A stretch of DNA of 64,000 nt, taken from contig NC_053392.1 in the NCBI RefSeq assembly GCF_905171765.1, positions 398,874,119 through 398,938,118 on the forward strand, read 5' to 3'. This document shows, in pieces, positions 53,263 to 63,189 of this stretch. A model generated the notes under the pieces. That model saw only the letters and a list, made by a program, of their open reading frames with translations. It made no database searches and was not told the origin of the DNA. A program made the position numbers and the translations under genes. The stretch's first letter is position 1. Every line of letters begins with the position of its first letter. The stretch comes from Bufo bufo. Taxonomy: Eukaryota > Chordata > Amphibia > Anura > Bufonidae.

Positions 53263-54345
53263 TCATCGCCCTCTAGCTCCTTCTGCTCCTCTCTTGTCAC
53301 TTGGGCAGATAAACCACCTAGTTCTGTATACAATTCCTGGACGTTTGTCCTCCTCCTCCTCCTCCTGTGCTAGTTCAGCCTCCACAGGACTCAGGTGGCC
53401 ATGAGCTGTAGGTGCCATGTCTTCTGTCCCCTCGCCAATCAGATTTATCAGCATCCCCTCCAGGATGTGAAGGAGTGGAATGACATAATTCATTCCATAG
53501 TCCAAGCGAACTGACAAATAAAGTGGCCTCAAAGGGCCTGAGCAAACGGTAGGTGTCACACATGAGCTGCCACTGTCTAATGTCAAAGTCATAAAGAAAT
53601 TGGTCATGGGTTTCCTCTGCTCATACAGTCAGTCCAACATGTGGAAACATCACATATGAGGCGATGTGAGGGAACACCAGTCTGCCTTTGCAGCTCAAGG
53701 AGGGCGTGTTTTGCATGATAAGTGTGGCTGAAGTGCATGTACTGTTTCATTGACATTTTTAAGACTTTTTGCAGTTGGGTGGAAGACTTCAGGAACCGGG
53801 TAACAACCAGATTGAAGTCTTGCTCTATGCAGGACACTTGGGTCAGCCCTCCCTGATGCAGCATGGACAGAATGTTTTTCCTGTTATTGGTGACCATGTT
53901 TCCTATCTCCAGATGGCGAGGAGACAGCCAGGTTTCAATTTCTTGGTTGATGACCCAGAGCTGTTTCTCCCTGGTGTGATTCCCTTCGCCCAAGATGACC
54001 AGGTGCAGAACCACGTGACAAAGCCGTGCTTTGCATACGTGCTATTCTAGAGGACCACTCTGAACTGTGCCTACAGTGGAGGCTGAATACATGGTGGAGG
54101 ATGAGGAGGCTGAGGAGGACATTGGTGCAGAAATCCTACAATTACAATGTGGAGGCCGCATTGCCATCACCTTGCCTGGGCAGAAACCACAATTACCCAG
54201 TGAGCTGTAAAGGACATATATTGTCCTTGACCATAGTTAGAGCTCCACACGTCAGTGCTGGCATGAACTATACCAGACCCCGACAGGCTCACGGACTGGC
54301 CCACCTTCTGTTCAACATACATGTGAAGGGCTTTTGCAGCTTTTT
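53263..54345 (-). pseudogene. hAT transposase remnant, core region
   Basis: - strand frames in order: HMYVEQKVGQSVSLS (near 54320), then a gap, IGNMVTNNRKNILSMLHQGG (modified DNGxN block), RFLKSSTQLQKVL, HFSHTYHAKHALLELQRQTG, VPSHRLICDVSTCW, then LRPFEATLFVSS and LLHILEGMLINLIG and an acidic run. This is the middle of a hAT transposase, similar to the copy at 58884-62031. BED finger, start and C-terminal dimerisation region are missing, and several frame breaks are present. The adjoining L1 tail at 54346 cuts it on its 5' side. Confidence 0.8.
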
Positions 54346-57300
54346 TTAAATTATTCTTTATTTTTAAGCAGTTTCAATGAAGGCAAGTACAAAAGTCTTT
54401 AAATCATAGTAAAACATATCAGACAAAGACCTGTATGGAGAGTCATCCATAACATAACAGTTTCATCATCATCGAAATAAAACATGTCAAAGAATGACCT
54501 GTGTGGAGAGTCATCTATAACATATCCGTTTCAGTACTATTGTGTGCGGTCCATATGATACAGTCTAACAGTGCTTCGAGCTATCAATCTTATCTTAAAT
54601 ACCGCATAATCAATGAGACAGTAGGAGGGAGACAAACAGCAATACATGGGGATGAGTTATAGGGAAAGGGGGAGGTAAGAAAAAAAAAAGGGGGGGAATG
54701 AAGAGGGTCTCTATTATCTTAATAGAGCATGGTACTCTGGTGTGCACTGAAAGGTGAACCATGGTGTCCATGCCGAGACAAATGCCTCGTGAGAGTTTTT
54801 CAGGGTAGCTGTTATTCGTCCATTCTCCGGATATCCTCTATCTTGTTGATCCAAAGATTTATAGCTGGTGGGGAAGGTGATTTCCATCTGGCTGGGATAC
54901 AGGCCCTAGCTGCATTGACCAGGTAACGCAATATTGATTTGTATAGTAGGCGGTTAGGTAGGTCCGAGAGGAGTAATAAAAAGAAGCTCGGAGTGTTCAA
55001 AATGGGAAAGGAAAAGATCTGGGTCATGGTTTTTTGTACCGACTCCCAAAATGTGGAGCATAGTGGAGATACTGAGGGGAACATTTTCTGTAGGCGGGTC
55101 GGGACATAGTACCATCTAGTAAGTATCTTGTAGCTTTCCTCTTGAAATTTACATGCAATGGATGATTTATGAGTAAGATGGAATAGCTTTGGCCATTGGT
55201 CGGGCGGAGTATCTGTCCCAAGATCAGAGTTCCATTTATCAATATAAGGAGAGCGGAAGTCCAGATGTGGAGCCACCAACGCTCTATAAAACTCTGAAAG
55301 AGAGTGTCGGTATACTCCTGAGCTGACACAAACCTTTTCTAACTGTGTCAAGGATCTGTCAAAACCCAGAGACACGGGGATCGAGGAGAGATATTTGTCT
55401 AGCCCACAATGCCCCAGGGTGCACGGGTCTGACAGATTTTGTAATTCGGAGTATGTGAGCCATCTCCCTGCTGTTCTGAAGAAAGGGGCTCTGCACTTAC
55501 CACTCAGACGCCATTGCAGGTATGGCCCTGAAGAACAGCTGACTAGGAAGTCCAGGTGACCCTAGTGTGCACACGTCAGTATATTTGTGGAATTGGAGTA
55601 GTGTGGGGCCTATGGTGGGGTGAGCAGAGAGAACAGTCGGTGTCCGCACCATTGCCCATGGCAGGAGCGCTAAAGGGGTCCAGGAGCAATGCTGTTCAAT
55701 GGCAACCCATTGTTTAAAGGAAGCGTGTCGACACCAGTCCATCACCCGCTGAAGCATGGTGGCGGCATAATATTTTCTAAGTTCTGGGATCCCCAGGCTT
55801 CCCGCCGTTCCTTCAGGACATGAAGCAGAGAGCGGCCCAGTCTCGGGCTCTTGCCCACCCAGATAAAGTTAAAAAGGTCTTGGTGTATTTTGACAAAGAA
55901 ATTGGGAGGCAGTTTAATGGGGATGGTCTGAAATAGGTACAGTAGGTGCGGGAGGACATTCATTTTAAAGATGGTGCAACGGCCAAATCAAGTGTGCATA
56001 CCCTTTGCCCATTTAGTGAGGTCTCCTTTAGTCCGACCTAACAAGGGGGAATAGTTCCTGCTGTAGCTTTCTCTAAGGTCTTTTGGGATCCAAGTTCCCA
56101 AATATTTAAGTGCTCCAACAGACCATCGGAATGGGAAAGAGGTCATTAAGTTGGATTCCAGGGAGCTGGAAAGCAAAATATTTAAGGCCTCTGATTTTTG
56201 AAAATTAATCTTTAGATTAGTCATCATCTGGTAAGTGTTGAATTCAGTAATCAGATTCTGGAAAGATGTCATAGGCCTTGTGATTGTGAACATTAGGGCA
56301 TCAGCGTATGCCGCAATTTTATATTCCTGCCCCCCTACTGAAAGACCCGTGATATTAGGGTTCAACCGTATTGTTCGGCGTAAAGGCTCTAAGGAGAGTA
56401 CGAAAATCAAGGGTGATAGGGGAAAACCTTGTCTGGTCCCGTTTTGTGTTTCAAACATAGGTGATAAAACCCCCTTCACCTTCCTTGCCGCAGAGGGGCA
56501 GGTATATAGGGAACGGATCCAGGCCATCATTGAGCCATCTATGCCTACATGGTGTAGGACTTCAAATATCCACTGCCAGCTCACCCTATCAAAAGCCTTT
56601 TCAGCGTCTGTGGACAACAGGCAGAAAGGTATGTGCTGAAGTTTAGCTTGGTGAATCAGGTTCAGTACTTTAGTGGTATTGTCTCGGGCCTCCCTGGATG
56701 GGATGAAGCCCACTTGGTCAGAGTGGATCAGGCTTGATAATAGGGGAGCCAGGCGCGTGGCTAAGATTTTGGCAAACAGCTTGAGGTCCACATTAATGTG
56801 ATTGTAATGAGATTGGGCGATAACTTGCGCAGGCTGCTGTATCCTTTCCCTCTTTAAGTATAACTGTAATGTGCGCATGAGTCATGTCTCTGGGAAGGGG
56901 AGTTCCTGTTGCTACCATGTTAAGGGCCTTAATAAAGTGGAGTCAGCAGTAAAGGTAAGTACTTCTAATAATAATATGCAGGTATTCCAACTGGACCAGG
57001 GGCTTTGCTCGGCTGCATGGTTTTTAAGGCTTCCGAAAGTTCTTCTTTCGAAATGGGCCTGCCTAGATACGAAAGTGCCTCTTGTGGGATTTTGGGGAGA
57101 CCCGATTGCGATAGATATTTGCGCATAGCAAGGGTTAACGAGGGCCTAGTCGTGCTGGTGCAGGGGATGTTATACAGGGACTTGTAGTAATGGGCAAAAG
57201 CTTCAGATATTTTATCTGGGTCAATTAGGTTAAGGCCCTTTGGATTGCCGATTAGGGGGACATAGTTTCTCGCTCTCTGTTCCCGCAAAGATTGAGCTAG

Positions 57301-57450
57301 AGTCCTGCTACATTTATTGCCATGTTCAAAGAAGGTTTTGGTGCGTATATATAATTTTTCTTTCAGCTTCCCGCGAGCTATCAAAAGGGCTGCCTTAGCC
57401 GTCTGAGCATGAGATTGTTTGTGAACAAGCTCAAGGCGGGAAACCTGTAA
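54346..57450 (-). mobile_element. L1-type LINE, 5'-truncated, with A-rich tail
   Basis: The - strand ends in a weak A-rich tail (AAAATAAAGAATAATTTAAA near 54345-54370). It has about 450 bp of 3' UTR and ORF2 from 57450 to about 54812, beginning after the endonuclease. 5' truncation within ORF2 is typical of L1. No target duplication was found; its 5' border coincides with copy B of the 51753 duplication. Confidence 0.85.
54812..57450 (-). pseudogene. L1 ORF2: RT and C-terminal region, active site mutated
   Basis: Segments: FFEHGNKCSRTLAQSLREQR and ISEAFAHYYKSLYN (before RT), LKTMQPSKAPGPVGIPAYYY, then FAKILATRLAPLLSSLIHSD, QVGFIPSREARDNTTKVLNL, STDAEKAFDRVSWQWIF (catalytic Asp), GTRQGFPLSPLIFVLSLEPL, AAYADALMF where the family has YADD, so the last catalytic Asp is Ala. 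It continues with KINFQKSEALN and LKYLGTWIPKDL, then later frames with YKILTRWYYVPTRLQKMFP from the C-terminal region. Several stops and shifts. This matches L1-clade ORF2 in order and motif. Confidence 0.9.
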
Positions 57451-58240
57451 TATTTACGTATTTACTTAATCTTGTCTGTTCTGTGTTTGTCATTTTATAT
57501 ATTTGCCAATAATTCATAACAATTCATAACAAGTATTTCTGTATATTGTTTTTTAATGTTTCATGCAGGTTTATATATTTCTCTTCACTGTAACTGTTTT
57601 CATACATAAAGTTTACTCTTGCTATGATACCACATCTCAAGCCCCATGTGTAGTTCTTTTATTACCATCTAGCTCAATAGTAAGAAAGTTTATCTACATG
57701 ACGTTTGACTTATTACCTAGCCTGTCATATTATTGTAATTTGATAAAGTCAATTCAGAGTACTTAAAAATATGCATTGTTGTGACCATTGTATTGTATAT
57801 CTGTAATCACCAACTGGATACATGAACTCTGATCATGCATGCAAAACCCTCAACATGTCTTAAACATCCAGTAGTGTGACTACAAAAAGTGCAAACATTT
57901 TTTTATGGTTATGAACAGCGTTGCCATTATTTAGCTTCAGAAATGCAAAATTAAGCAACTTTGTAGTCTTCATCAAACATTTGACTGCCGTTTTGCTGCT
58001 GTACAGTATGCAACTGCTTCTGATGTAGAAACAAGGGCACATTGTTGAGCAGCATGCTATAATTTGCTCATCCTTTTTCTGGGTGTTAGCATGGATTATG
58101 GGGAGAGACATGCCCACATGAGAAAAGTATGAAACCTTTCTGGTATTGAAACTGTTAGGCCTCTTTCACACGGGCGTCGCATGTATTTTTCCAAATTCCT
58201 GTTAAATTTGGTATTTTTTATGAATAAAAATGAAATATTT
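57451..58240 (+). repeat. Direct duplication, copy B (partner 51753-52450)
   Basis: Longer copy, with an extra segment GACGTTTGACTTATTACCTA to TTGTGACCATTG relative to copy A. It begins exactly where L1 coding stops and runs without a break into the AT-rich repeat at 58241. Confidence 0.9.
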
Positions 58241-58414
58241 TGACTCAAATTTACCACTGTCATGAAGTACAATATGTGACGAGAAAAGAGTCTCAGAATG
58301 GCTTGGTTAAGTAAAAGCGTTTTAAAGTTACTACCATATAAAATGACAAATGTCAGAGTTACAAAAAATGGCCAGGTCCTTAAGGTGAAAAATGGCAGGG
58401 TCCTGAAAGGGTTA
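58241..58414 (-). repeat. AT-rich dispersed repeat, copy 4 (inverted, short)
   Basis: TGACTCAAATTTACCACTGT through AATGGCAGGGTCCTGAAAGG GTTAAA is the reverse complement of the first about 170 bp of the 41107 copy, ending in TTAA. Confidence 0.78.
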
Positions 58415-58883
58415 AATCCCTTTTAATTGGGAACAGCAGCAGTGCAGTGTGGATGTTGAAAGGGTATGGATATAGTGGCATGTGGCCGCAATTGTAGTGG
58501 CAGCAGAAGCAACATAGCATGGAACATACAAGGCAGTAAGTCGGCTGTCTATGAGTAGTAGTATTAGTGGTAGTAGTGGCAGATTCTTTGCTTTAATAAT
58601 AATGGCAGTAGAGGATTAGCAGTAAGGAGCAGCAGCAGCTGAGGCAGTGGCGGCAGTAGTAGCCATATGTTACATGTTGGGAGGCATGGAGCTGCATGAT
58701 GGAGGTAGCAGCAGCCTTACGAAAGATGATGGTCAACAGGCCGCAGCAGTGGCATGATGGAGGCAGTAGCAGCCATACATGATGTTCAGCATGCTGCAGC
58801 AGTGGAATGATGGCAGTGGTAGCATGATGGAGGCAGGCAGGCAGCAACAGTGGCAATATGGGGCTCTGTCAGCAAGGCCAGAT
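58415..58883. repeat. GCA/GTA-rich low-complexity repeat
   Basis: Irregular units built on GGCAGTAGCAGCCATA and GCAGCAGTGGCATGATGGAG recur about four times between 58640 and 58860. It resembles the complement of the minisatellite at 7493-7640. It is probably part of the non-coding 3' region of the neighbouring hAT element. Confidence 0.55.
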
Positions 58884-61800
58884 CTAGTCATTAGCCTCAG
58901 CTGGAGGAGTATGAAAATCTTCCCGAATCCAGGCTTGGTTCAGTTTGACAAGAGTGATGTTTTGGACACGGGCGGAGAACAACTTGGTCAGCTTGGGTGT
59001 CACCATACCGCCGAGATGACACAGGAAGCTAGGCAAGAAAGAAGAAAGAGAGCATGATGTGCCAGTTCTGGCCACTGTTCCAGTCTGCCTGCCAAGAAAA
59101 CCATAGGGTCAGGTAACAGAAAATGCTCTAGAGACTGGCCAGGTTGTAGATAGGCCTGAATCTGGTCATTGAGGCGGGAACTGTTTGCTTGCTAACTGGC
59201 CTCAGCCTGGCACTGCATGTGGAAAAACTCTTTCATGTTGAGGAGACTGAAATGGCTTCTGCTCCTGCTGCTTCGGCTTCTGCTGCTTGTGGCACTATGG
59301 AAGGCAAAGAGGAGCCTCAATTTCAGACACATGTTGCAATCGTCCTTGCTGACAAACCTTGTGGCTTCTTCAAAGGGCTTCAGCACAGGACATGTGTCTC
59401 GGATCAGCTTAACCTCAAAGCATTACATTTTCCCTGCTGCTGAGGTGGCTGGTGAATGAAAAATATCGTTCATGGCTTTCCGCAGCTCATACAGACACTC
59501 AAGCATGTGTAATCTTGAATTCCAGCAAGTTGACATGTTGCATATTAAGCAGTGTAGTGGCAGGCCGTTCTGTTGCTGCAAGTCTAGGAGAGCTTTCATC
59601 GCTACATAAGAATGGCCAAAATGCTTGGACAGGCTACTGGACATTGCCAGCACCTTGTGCAAGCCAGTGTACTTAATTAGAAAGCGTTACAGGACTAGGT
59701 TTATGGTGTGAGCCATGCAGGGAGCCTGTGTTATTTCCCCCCAGGTTCAGGGCAGCCAGGATGTTGCGCCCATTGTCGCTGACCACCTTGCCCAGTTGGA
59801 GTCAGCAAGGTGACAGCCAGCAGGATGTTTGCTGCTTGATGCACTCGCCGGTGTGGCTACTCTCACCCAGGCCGATCATCTCCAAGACGGCGTGGCAACA
59901 CTTGACTTGCCACATGTGATAGAAAGGAGAGTTAATGCGAGGGACACTGTGCCCTGCTGCTGTTTTGGAGGAGCGAGCTAGGTATCTCCCTAAAGGCAGC
60001 AGATGCAAATAAATGGTATGGCAGCAACTGCACTGCCAGCAACTTGGCCAGGCTGAAATTAAGCTTGCACATCAGTGGATTGCTGGGTATGTAGAGTTGT
60101 TTCCTGGCCACACATTCCGTTATTAATGTCTGATGTTGGAGTGGAGGAGGAGGAGAAGAAGTCTGAGCAAGAGAAGCAAAAAGGGATAATGATGAAATGA
60201 AAGACACCATACTGCCTGTGGATGCAAGGGAGATCGGGAGAAGGGGGGAACTCCTGCTGAGGCAGCTGGCTGTCACCTTTGCTTGCCCACAGGATGGAGT
60301 GATGCTGCATCATGAGTTTCAATAGAGCTGTGGTCACTACGTTTGTGTTTGCCTGCCCACGTCTTATTTTGTTATTGCACAGGGTAATGCTTTTGTCTTC
60401 TTGCAGTACGCAAAAAACATGCCGGATAGGAGATACTAACACAAAGCTAGAGGCAGTTGAGCTGAGCTTAGCTCTGGCACATTTTGGGCCTAACCCACCC
60501 ACAGTGTCAGTGGTATCATCTGCAGCGTCCCACTCAGGACACGTGGGAACTGCAAAATTACTGTAAAACTGCATTACTGTGTTGCATGTCATTCTGCATT
60601 ACATCACCTGTTGTATCCCTGTTCATAGGCTGGTTAGGTGTGTTTTATACATCCCACCACTAGAGGGGGATAGCACTTAGTCTATATAAATACCTTAGTC
60701 AGGCCTAGTGTGGGTTGCTGTTGGTGGGAGTTGCTGTTGGTAGGAGTTGCTGTTGTGGTTGCTAGTGAAGTGATTCAGTTCAGTTGAGACTCCACATCAC
60801 AGAGTAGTGAGTGAAGTCAGAAGCAGCTATGTGGTAGTGCCAAGGTATGAGGAGCAGGAGAGCATTTTCCTCCTGTGATCCTCTTAGTTCCTTTCATCCT
60901 ACAACCAGAGGATAGAGTTGCATCCCTGGAAGAAAACCAAGCAGAGAGACATCGGTGATAACAGCCACTACCTAAGGCTTAATGGGCACCTTTGCACATG
61001 GTGGAGGACGATCTAGCTACAGGCAGCCTCACCATAAAGTATAGAAGACAGATTAGTTACCTGTTCAAGGGCTTGGAAGATACAGAAATTATAGGACTAA
61101 GCATACCCGAAAAGAGTACTACTGAACCACAGCCTCAGTTAGGACCTAGCCAAAACCTATTAACAGTGGATCAACAGAACTCCTCTAAATATCAAGAGAC
61201 TGTATTCTGTCTAGATGTATATGATGCAACTAAAACCAGCTACAGTAAAAGTTGTGAGTTGTATCCTACCACTGTCTACCTCATTCTTCAATACTACTAC
61301 AACTGGTTGTACCACCATAAACGGTACTGGCGTCACAACAAATACCACCAAGGGACCCAGCCGCCACAAGCACCCTAAAAACACCGCCGTCATCAAGGGC
61401 ACCTCAACCTCCATCTAGGCTGGTGCATCCCTACCACAGAGTGTGCCCCGGAGGATTTCGTGCTGTCTTCCTCATCACTGTGCTGCCGGCCCAGGGAGGC
61501 TTTCTGCTAACCGTGAGTAAACCGATGAACTGTATTATTACTGGCCTTCATCAGCCCACCGTGCACCTCACGTGTCGCCCCTGCGGTTCTGGCACGCCAC
61601 ACATCAGATCCCAAAGCAGACATGACCCTGGTTGTTCTTTCGGTAGGATGTGGCCTCGGCTCTTAATTGCTGCCACCACCACCCTCCTTCTCTGATATTG
61701 CCTCCTCCTCCTCAGCACCTCAATCCTACTCCCAGGTCCTGTCCAGCACACAATCATCATCAGAGTCCTCACCCTCCCTGCCACTTCTATCAGACTGTAG

Positions 61801-62031
61801 GATATCATGGTGGGTTCTTTGGCCCCACTCTCCTTCTCTGAATTTGCCATGACTGCCACTGTTGCTGACCCCAACACCAATACCATGGTTACGGGTGCCA
61901 CTACCACTTACCACAACACAGCTATCCATGGTGTCTGCAGTGTCCTACTCAGCCTCCTCCTCAGGGCTGTACAAACTATCACTGCTCTCACACAAGTCGT
62001 CAACAGGGAGACTCTCTTTACTATCTGCCAT
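58884..62031 (-). pseudogene. hAT transposase with BED finger, degraded and interrupted
   Basis: Start MADSKESLPVDDLCESSDSL at 62031, an acidic Ser-rich region with several stops (SPEEEAE stop, SDDDCVLDRTWE stop). After the insertion a BED-type segment follows (EDKSITLCNNKIRRGQANTN, TTALLKLMMQHH) near 60400, then a Pro/Ser linker, LAKLLAVQLLPYHLFASAAF, WQVKCCHAVLEMIGLGESSH, VVSDNGRNILAALNLGGN, PFEEATRFVSKDDC and finally VTPKLTKLFSARVQNIT. Order and motifs match the 3365-6243 hAT gene, but the PLDYW dimerisation block is not visible. Many frame breaks make it inactive. Confidence 0.8.
60607..61600 (+). mobile_element. Unclassified 994-bp insertion with 6-bp duplication
   Basis: ACATCA lies at 60601-60606 and 61601-61606. 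Removing the segment and one ACATCA rejoins the hAT frame region. It starts CCTGTTGTATCCCTGTTC and ends GGTTCTGGCACGCCAC; no terminal repeat is visible. Inside are a TATATAAATACC box (60682-60693), GGGAGTTGCTGTTGG repeats, and a 128-codon frame (60992-61378) with LYPTTVYLILQYYYNWLYHH but no recognisable domain. It could be a solo LTR of an unusual family, since TATA box placement near 80 bp and a 5-6-bp duplication fit, but TG/CA ends are missing. Confidence 0.5.
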
Positions 62032-62364
62032 AGTGTGGTGTGGTTGTCTTGCCTCTTAGGAAAAACTAAGGCACCCACTAGGAAGGGGCAGTGAAGACTG
62101 AGGACTTCGTTAGAAGCCTTCTCTGAGGCTGCTAGAAGGAGGAGCAGGAGGAACAATGTGACCCCTGGCTCCACAGAACGGTGTCAGACTCTGATGTCAC
62201 CTACACGTCATCCTGCTGCAACTGAAAGGATTGAGCCATCCAATCCACAATCTCATCCTCTTTCTCCCCCACGATAATTTGCCGGATAGCTGGTGCTGCT
62301 ACTACCCACATTCTGTCTCTTTCATATGGAACCCTACCGTAGCCCTGACATTTTTGGAACTCAC

Positions 62365-62690
62365 AGACAATATTGTGCACTACCCTGTGTATTGGTGTAG
62401 TAATTATGTATATGCTAGTTTGAATATATTTAACACCCCCCAAAAAAAATAAAAAATTTGGAACCGTGTGGAGATACAAATGAACCCCCAAAAAAACAAC
62501 TTTGATTGCACATATGTGGAGACAGAAATAAATGTAAATTGTTTGAGGCCTGCTGCCTAATATCACATTATCACTCACAGATAATTTTGCACGCTACCCT
62601 GTGTATTGGTGTAGTAATCACGTATACAGTGGTTTGAAAAATTTCAACAACCCCCAAAAAAAATTTAACCGTGTGGAGACGGAAATAAAT
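62365..62690. repeat. Tandem repeat in hAT 5' region, about 215-bp period
   Basis: CTACCCTGTGTATTGGTGTAGTAAT occurs at about 62380 and 62595, each followed by an AACACCCCCCAAAAAAA-like run and CCGTGTGGAGA. Two diverged copies. Confidence 0.75.
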
Positions 62691-62879
62691 GGAAATGGAT
62701 TTAGTCATAAAATCATTTTGATAAATTTCTCCTCGTAGTGTTTATCATTTGTATCATAATGTTATTATCACAGTTTTTTTTGTGTATTTTAGCACAGTAC
62801 AAGATTCATGAAAGTGCACTGCTATGTCAAAAGTGTATAAAGAAGCTATTATAAATATAAAAGCTTAGACTAACTGATT

Positions 62880-62946
62880 CCAAGTATTTTATTTATTACA
62901 ATGTATCTTGTCAGTTTCTTCCATTAAAATGTTTTTTTACTAAGCT
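62880..62946 (-). other. plg 3' UTR with polyadenylation signal
   Basis: On the - strand, AATAAATAAA lies at 62888-62897, about 50-60 bp after the stop codon, a good distance for a short plasminogen 3' UTR. The cleavage site, inferred, is near 62870. Confidence 0.65.
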
Positions 62947-63108
62947 TTAATTTTCTTTCATTATCTTTTCAATCCACGGGATAAACATAGATACACGTAC
63001 ATATACACCAGGCTTCATTGGCTGTGCACAACCAAGACCCCAGGAAGTCACCCCTTGTATAATATACTTTTCTCCATCAAAACAGCTTAGAGGTCCTCCA
63101 CTGTCACC
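62947..63108 (-). CDS. plg: Plasminogen last coding exon (end of serine protease domain)
   Basis: Plasminogen is the secreted liver zymogen of plasmin, which degrades fibrin. On the - strand, acceptor TTTGTCTTACAG is followed by [38 protein letters not shown] and [15 protein letters not shown], then TAA. GDSGGP holds the catalytic Ser; VTSWGLGCA and KPGVYVRV are the S1 substrate pocket edge and C-terminal strand. [25 protein letters not shown] is characteristic of plasminogen. The intron just before GDSGGP is the usual chymotrypsin-fold position. His and Asp of the triad and the kringles lie beyond 64000. The tail-to-tail neighbour slc22a3 supports identity. Confidence 0.93.
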   Translation of the reverse strand, partial: GDSGGPLSCFDGEKYIIQGVTSWGLGCAQPMKPGVYVRVSMFIPWIEKIMKEN

Positions 63109-63153
63109 CTGTAAGACAAAGCGGATGAGTTTTCACCAAAATCTCTCTCTATT

Positions 63154-63156
<3 letters not shown>

Positions 63157-63186
<30 letters not shown>
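63157..63186. repeat. (TA)n microsatellite
   Basis: About 15 TA units in the last plg intron, abutting the Tc1 element end. Confidence 0.95.

Positions 63187-63189
<3 letters not shown>

Larger units (their letters stand above)
58884..62700 (-). mobile_element. hAT element remnant with 5' repeats, split by an insertion
   Basis: The - strand begins with about 600 bp of 5' sequence containing two copies of a 215-bp repeat (62365-62690), then the transposase from 62031 to about 58884. A 994-bp insertion (60607-61600) lies between acidic N-terminus and BED finger. Terminal repeats are not clear, so the borders are estimates. The element lies about 170 bp downstream of the plg polyadenylation signal. 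Confidence 0.75.

Noticed and set aside
61422..62452. Several plus-strand frames of 60-95 codons near the plg end
   Set aside because: They lie antisense to a degraded hAT transposase or inside an insertion, and show no domain of their own.
62947..63108. Assignment of the protease exon to trypsin, HGF or another kringle protein
   Set aside because: It keeps the catalytic GDSGGP, which HGF-type proteins lose, and the WGLGCA...KPGVYVRV...WIE pattern plus the slc22a3 neighbour fit plasminogen best.
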